From NCBI GenBank assembly GCA_016713305.1, contig JADJPK010000021.1:8999-72998 (forward strand): DNA of 64,000 bases. The letters are read 5' to 3'. The position numbers and the translations under genes were made by a program. Origin of the DNA: Betaproteobacteria bacterium. GTDB taxonomy: Bacteria > Pseudomonadota > Gammaproteobacteria > Burkholderiales > Ga0077523. The notes under the pieces are model-generated. The model did not search any database. It saw nothing but the letters and a program-made list of their open reading frames with translations, and had not been told where the DNA came from. This document shows, one piece after another, positions 61,857 through 64,000 of this stretch (positions are counted from its first letter, which is position 1; every line of letters starts with the position of its first letter).

Positions 61857-62489
61857 ATGAGCATTGCCCATCTTCGCAAGGAATACACGCGCGAACGCTT
61901 CGACGAGGCGGATGCGGCGTCCGATCCGTTCACGCAGTTCCAGCGCTGGTTCGACGAAGCCTTGAAGGCGCAACTGCCGGAACCCAACGCGATGACGCTC
62001 GCCACGGCGACCGCCGCAGGAGTCCCGTCCGCCCGCATCGTTCTGCTGAAGGAGGTGAGCGGCGACGGATTCGTCTTCTACACCAACTACGAGAGCCGCA
62101 AGGGACACGAACTGGCGGCCAATCCGCAGGCGGCGCTGCTGTTTCACTGGGTGGAATTGGAGCGCCAGGTGCGCATCGAGGGCGTCGTCGGCAAGGTGAC
62201 CGGTAAGGAATCCGACGAGTACTACCGCGTGCGGCCGCTGGGCAGCCGTATCGGAGCGTGGGCCTCGATCCAGAGCGCGGTGCTGCAGGACCGCGCGGAT
62301 CTGGAAAGGAAGTGGAAGAAGCGACGCAGCGGCTGGGAGACGATCCGCCGCGCCCATCGCATTGGGGCGGGTATCGGCTGGTGCCCCATGCCCTCGAATG
62401 GCAGGGGCGCCCGGAGCCGTCTGCACGACCGGCTCGTCTACAGGCGGAACGACGATGGGGTGTGGATTCTGGAACGGCTGTCGCCCTGA
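61857..62489 (+). CDS. pdxH: Pyridoxamine 5'-phosphate oxidase (internal double frameshift)
   Basis: The protein has 210 residues. MSIAHLRKEYTRERFDEADA, FTQFQRWFDEAL, PSARIVLLKEVSGDGFVFYT and SRKGHELAANPQAALLFHWV are PdxH landmarks, and the end RLHDRLVYRRNDDGVWILER binds PLP/FMN. Residues about 154-186 are scrambled because one base is missing at about 62317 and one extra G occurs at 62413-62414. Corrected, this part reads KEATQRLGDDPPRPSHWGGY, then RLVPHALEWQGRPSR. PdxH makes PLP from pyridoxine or pyridoxamine phosphate using FMN. Confidence 0.9.
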   Translation: MSIAHLRKEYTRERFDEADAASDPFTQFQRWFDEALKAQLPEPNAMTLATATAAGVPSARIVLLKEVSGDGFVFYTNYESRKGHELAANPQAALLFHWVELERQVRIEGVVGKVTGKESDEYYRVRPLGSRIGAWASIQSAVLQDRADLERKWKKRRSGWETIRRAHRIGAGIGWCPMPSNGRGARSRLHDRLVYRRNDDGVWILERLSP

Positions 62490-62552
62490 CGCGGGCCGTC
62501 GGCTCCTGGCGGGCGATGCACGCCCGCCGTGGGGGAGGTTCGGAGAACTGCC

Positions 62553-62765
62553 CTAGTTGTCCAGGAGGTCGTCTATCTCCTCATCCGACGCGCAGGCGAG
62601 GCGGTCGAAGAAGAAACCGGTGGCGCTGGCATCCGCTGTGGCCGAACCGGCGCGCCGTCCGAACAGGGGAAGACTGCCCATGAAGCGGCTTTCCGGATCC
62701 CACGGCAACATCGGAATGTCGCCTATCACGAACTCGTCCTGGAACGTGTGCTGGCGGAAATTCAT
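62553..62765 (-). CDS. Small hypothetical protein
   Basis: The frame gives 70 residues from ATG 62765, starting MNFRQHTFQDEFVIGDIPML and ending with the acidic SDEEIDDLLDN. No signal or membrane span is seen, and no family is recognised. The frame can be extended to 62885 but without similarity. The RBS is poor. It is kept because of its length and acidic C terminus, with real doubt. Confidence 0.35.
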   Translation of the reverse strand: MNFRQHTFQDEFVIGDIPMLPWDPESRFMGSLPLFGRRAGSATADASATGFFFDRLACASDEEIDDLLDN

Positions 62766-62972
62766 GGTCGTGGCATCCCCGGCGAATGGATCGGTGCCTG
62801 CGGTTTCCCGAGACGGGCATCGCACTTCAGAAAGGGCCTCCTCCGTTCCTTCGGGGAAACACCCTGACGCGCGAATGGACGTCATGTTGCTGCAAGCCTC
62901 TCTCCGGGCAGAGACATATGAGCGTGATCATAAGTTCGTGACCTTGCCACCCCCAACGGAGAAAAATCTACG

Positions 62973-64000
62973 GATTTCGAATATGCGTCCAACGTCCAGG
63001 AACTGAGGCGGCGCGTCGGCGCGTTAGTTCATGGACGAGCACATCTTCCCAACGAAGAGGAAATGCCGCGGCAGATCGCGACGGGGGGGACCGCTGGCAA
63101 CCGCCGGAACTGATGGAAACGCTGAAGGCCCGTGCACGGGAGGCCGGCTTCTGTGGGAACCTGTGGCAGCCCAAGTCCCATGGCGGACGCTCACGAATCT
63201 TGAATAGACGCTGCCGCTGGCTGAACCGATGGGACGCTCCCCCTTCGGTTCGAACCGTTCAACTGCTCCGCGCCTGACACCGGCAACATGGAAGTCCTTC
63301 TCGATATGGCACGCCCGACCAGCAGAGGCGGTGGCTCGACCCTCTCCTGGAGGGGCGCGCATCCGCTCCGCCTTGCCATGACGGAGCCTGCGGTCGACGT
63401 CGCCGGACGCCACCCAATATCGAGGCCAGAATCGACCGGCAGGGTGACGAGTACGTCATCAACGGTCGCAAGTGGTGGACTTCCGGGGCTCCTGATCCGC
63501 GCTGTCTCATCCTTGTTTTCATGGGAAAACCGACCCCTCCAACCCGACCGCCAGTAAGCAGCAATCCATGATCCTGGTCCCCATGGACACGCCCGGAATC
63601 ACGGTGGAAGAGGTGCCCGGTTTTCGGCCTCGATGAAGCACCCCACGGCCACGCCTAGTGCTGTCCGAGAACGCGTGGTCCCGGCGGGAACATGCTCGGC
63701 GAGGCCGATCTTGAGATCGCGCAAGGCAGGTGGGTCCTGGCCGAATCCACCACTGCATGCGGCTCATCGGTCTGGCGGAGCGGGCCCCTGGAGAAGATGT
63801 GCCGGCGCGCCCTGGTTAGGGTCGCGTTCGGCAAGCCGGTCGCCGAACAGACGGTCACGCAGGGAGCGCATCGCCGAGTCGCGCACCACACGAGCAGGCC
63901 CGGGTGCTACCGCCAAGGCCGTCGCGGCCCGCGGACAGTCGGCAAGCGAAGAGGCCAAGGCCGAGATCGCGATGATCACCGTGATGGCGCTTGAACATGG
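62973..64000 (+). pseudogene. Acyl-CoA dehydrogenase remnant (3' end outside window)
   Basis: Family sequence can be followed across all frames: DFEYASNVQELRRRVGA at 62973, MDEHIF at 63031, WQPPELMETLKARAREAGF near 63090, FNCSAPDTGNMEVLL at 63258, MTEPA at 63379, then GDEYVINGRKWWTSGA near 63445, MILVPMDTPGITVEE near 63568, and EKMCRRAL with VAFGKPVAEQTVT near 63792. The order and spacing are those of the ACAD10/11-type acyl-CoA dehydrogenases. At least a dozen single-base indels break the frame, and the start ATG is missing. The density is far above the rest of the window, so either it is decayed or the sequence here is poor. The intact ACAD10/11-like phosphotransferase is at 43273. Confidence 0.8.

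Overview
The window is high-GC DNA from a proteobacterium, most likely a betaproteobacterium. Pointers are a phasin gene preceded by PhaR-like TGC-rich operator sites, a wrbA / HugZ-like / DUF2069 / gluQ operon diverging from a YihY-family gene, a TonB-ExbB-ExbD set, an RlhA-type U32 protein, and a PEP-CTERM-like exported protein. No rRNA, tRNA, CRISPR array, transposase or phage gene was recognised. The genus cannot be named from this sequence alone.

Layout. Bases 1-25550 belong to one enormous secreted or surface protein, open at the 5' edge, about 8,500 residues visible. Its parts in order are: tandem N-terminal modules with EF-hand-like loops; several RTX calcium-binding blocks; PPC-like domains; two LamG-like domains; a PA14-like domain; a dozen FG-GAP/VCBS repeats; an ELWxxDGT-type repeat region; a leucine-rich repeat region; a golvesin-like domain apparently split by a glycine-rich insert; an SdrD-B-like domain; a PKD domain; and a C-terminal cohesin-like / dockerin-like / cohesin-like triplet. 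The reading frame is broken three times by single-base indels, two of them in G runs.

From 25.6 to 34.2 kb lie a DUF2834 membrane protein divergent from an XRE/MmyB regulator, a PfkB kinase, an inositol-monophosphatase-family enzyme, an ECF sigma factor with a probable membrane anti-sigma partner, an HDOD-REC-GGDEF signalling protein, a phasin, and an O-methyltransferase. From 34.2 to 38.2 kb is the gluQ/DUF2069/HugZ/wrbA operon and divergent YihY. A DUF1800-DUF1501 pair and a PEP-CTERM-like protein follow. Next is an acyl-CoA-type locus at 42.3-47.1 kb: SDR, ACAD10/11-like phosphotransferase, zinc-less MDR oxidoreductase and acyl-CoA ligase.

From 47.2 to 57.9 kb are a membrane-anchored metzincin-like protein, a SIMPL protein, an IlvD/Edd dehydratase, a small secreted protein, a second PfkB kinase, an orphan TAXI receptor, an alpha/beta hydrolase, an isopropylmalate/tartrate dehydrogenase-type enzyme, and the tonB-exbB-exbD operon. 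The last part holds two GST-family proteins, rlhA, pdxH, and a heavily damaged acyl-CoA dehydrogenase gene that runs off the right edge.

A recurring theme is single-base indels inside otherwise conserved genes: the giant protein, HDOD-GGDEF, YihY, PfkB, TAXI receptor, TonB, GST and PdxH. Because they hit housekeeping genes and often sit in short G or C runs, consensus sequence error is the simplest explanation for most of them. The acyl-CoA dehydrogenase remnant is far more damaged and may be a true pseudogene.
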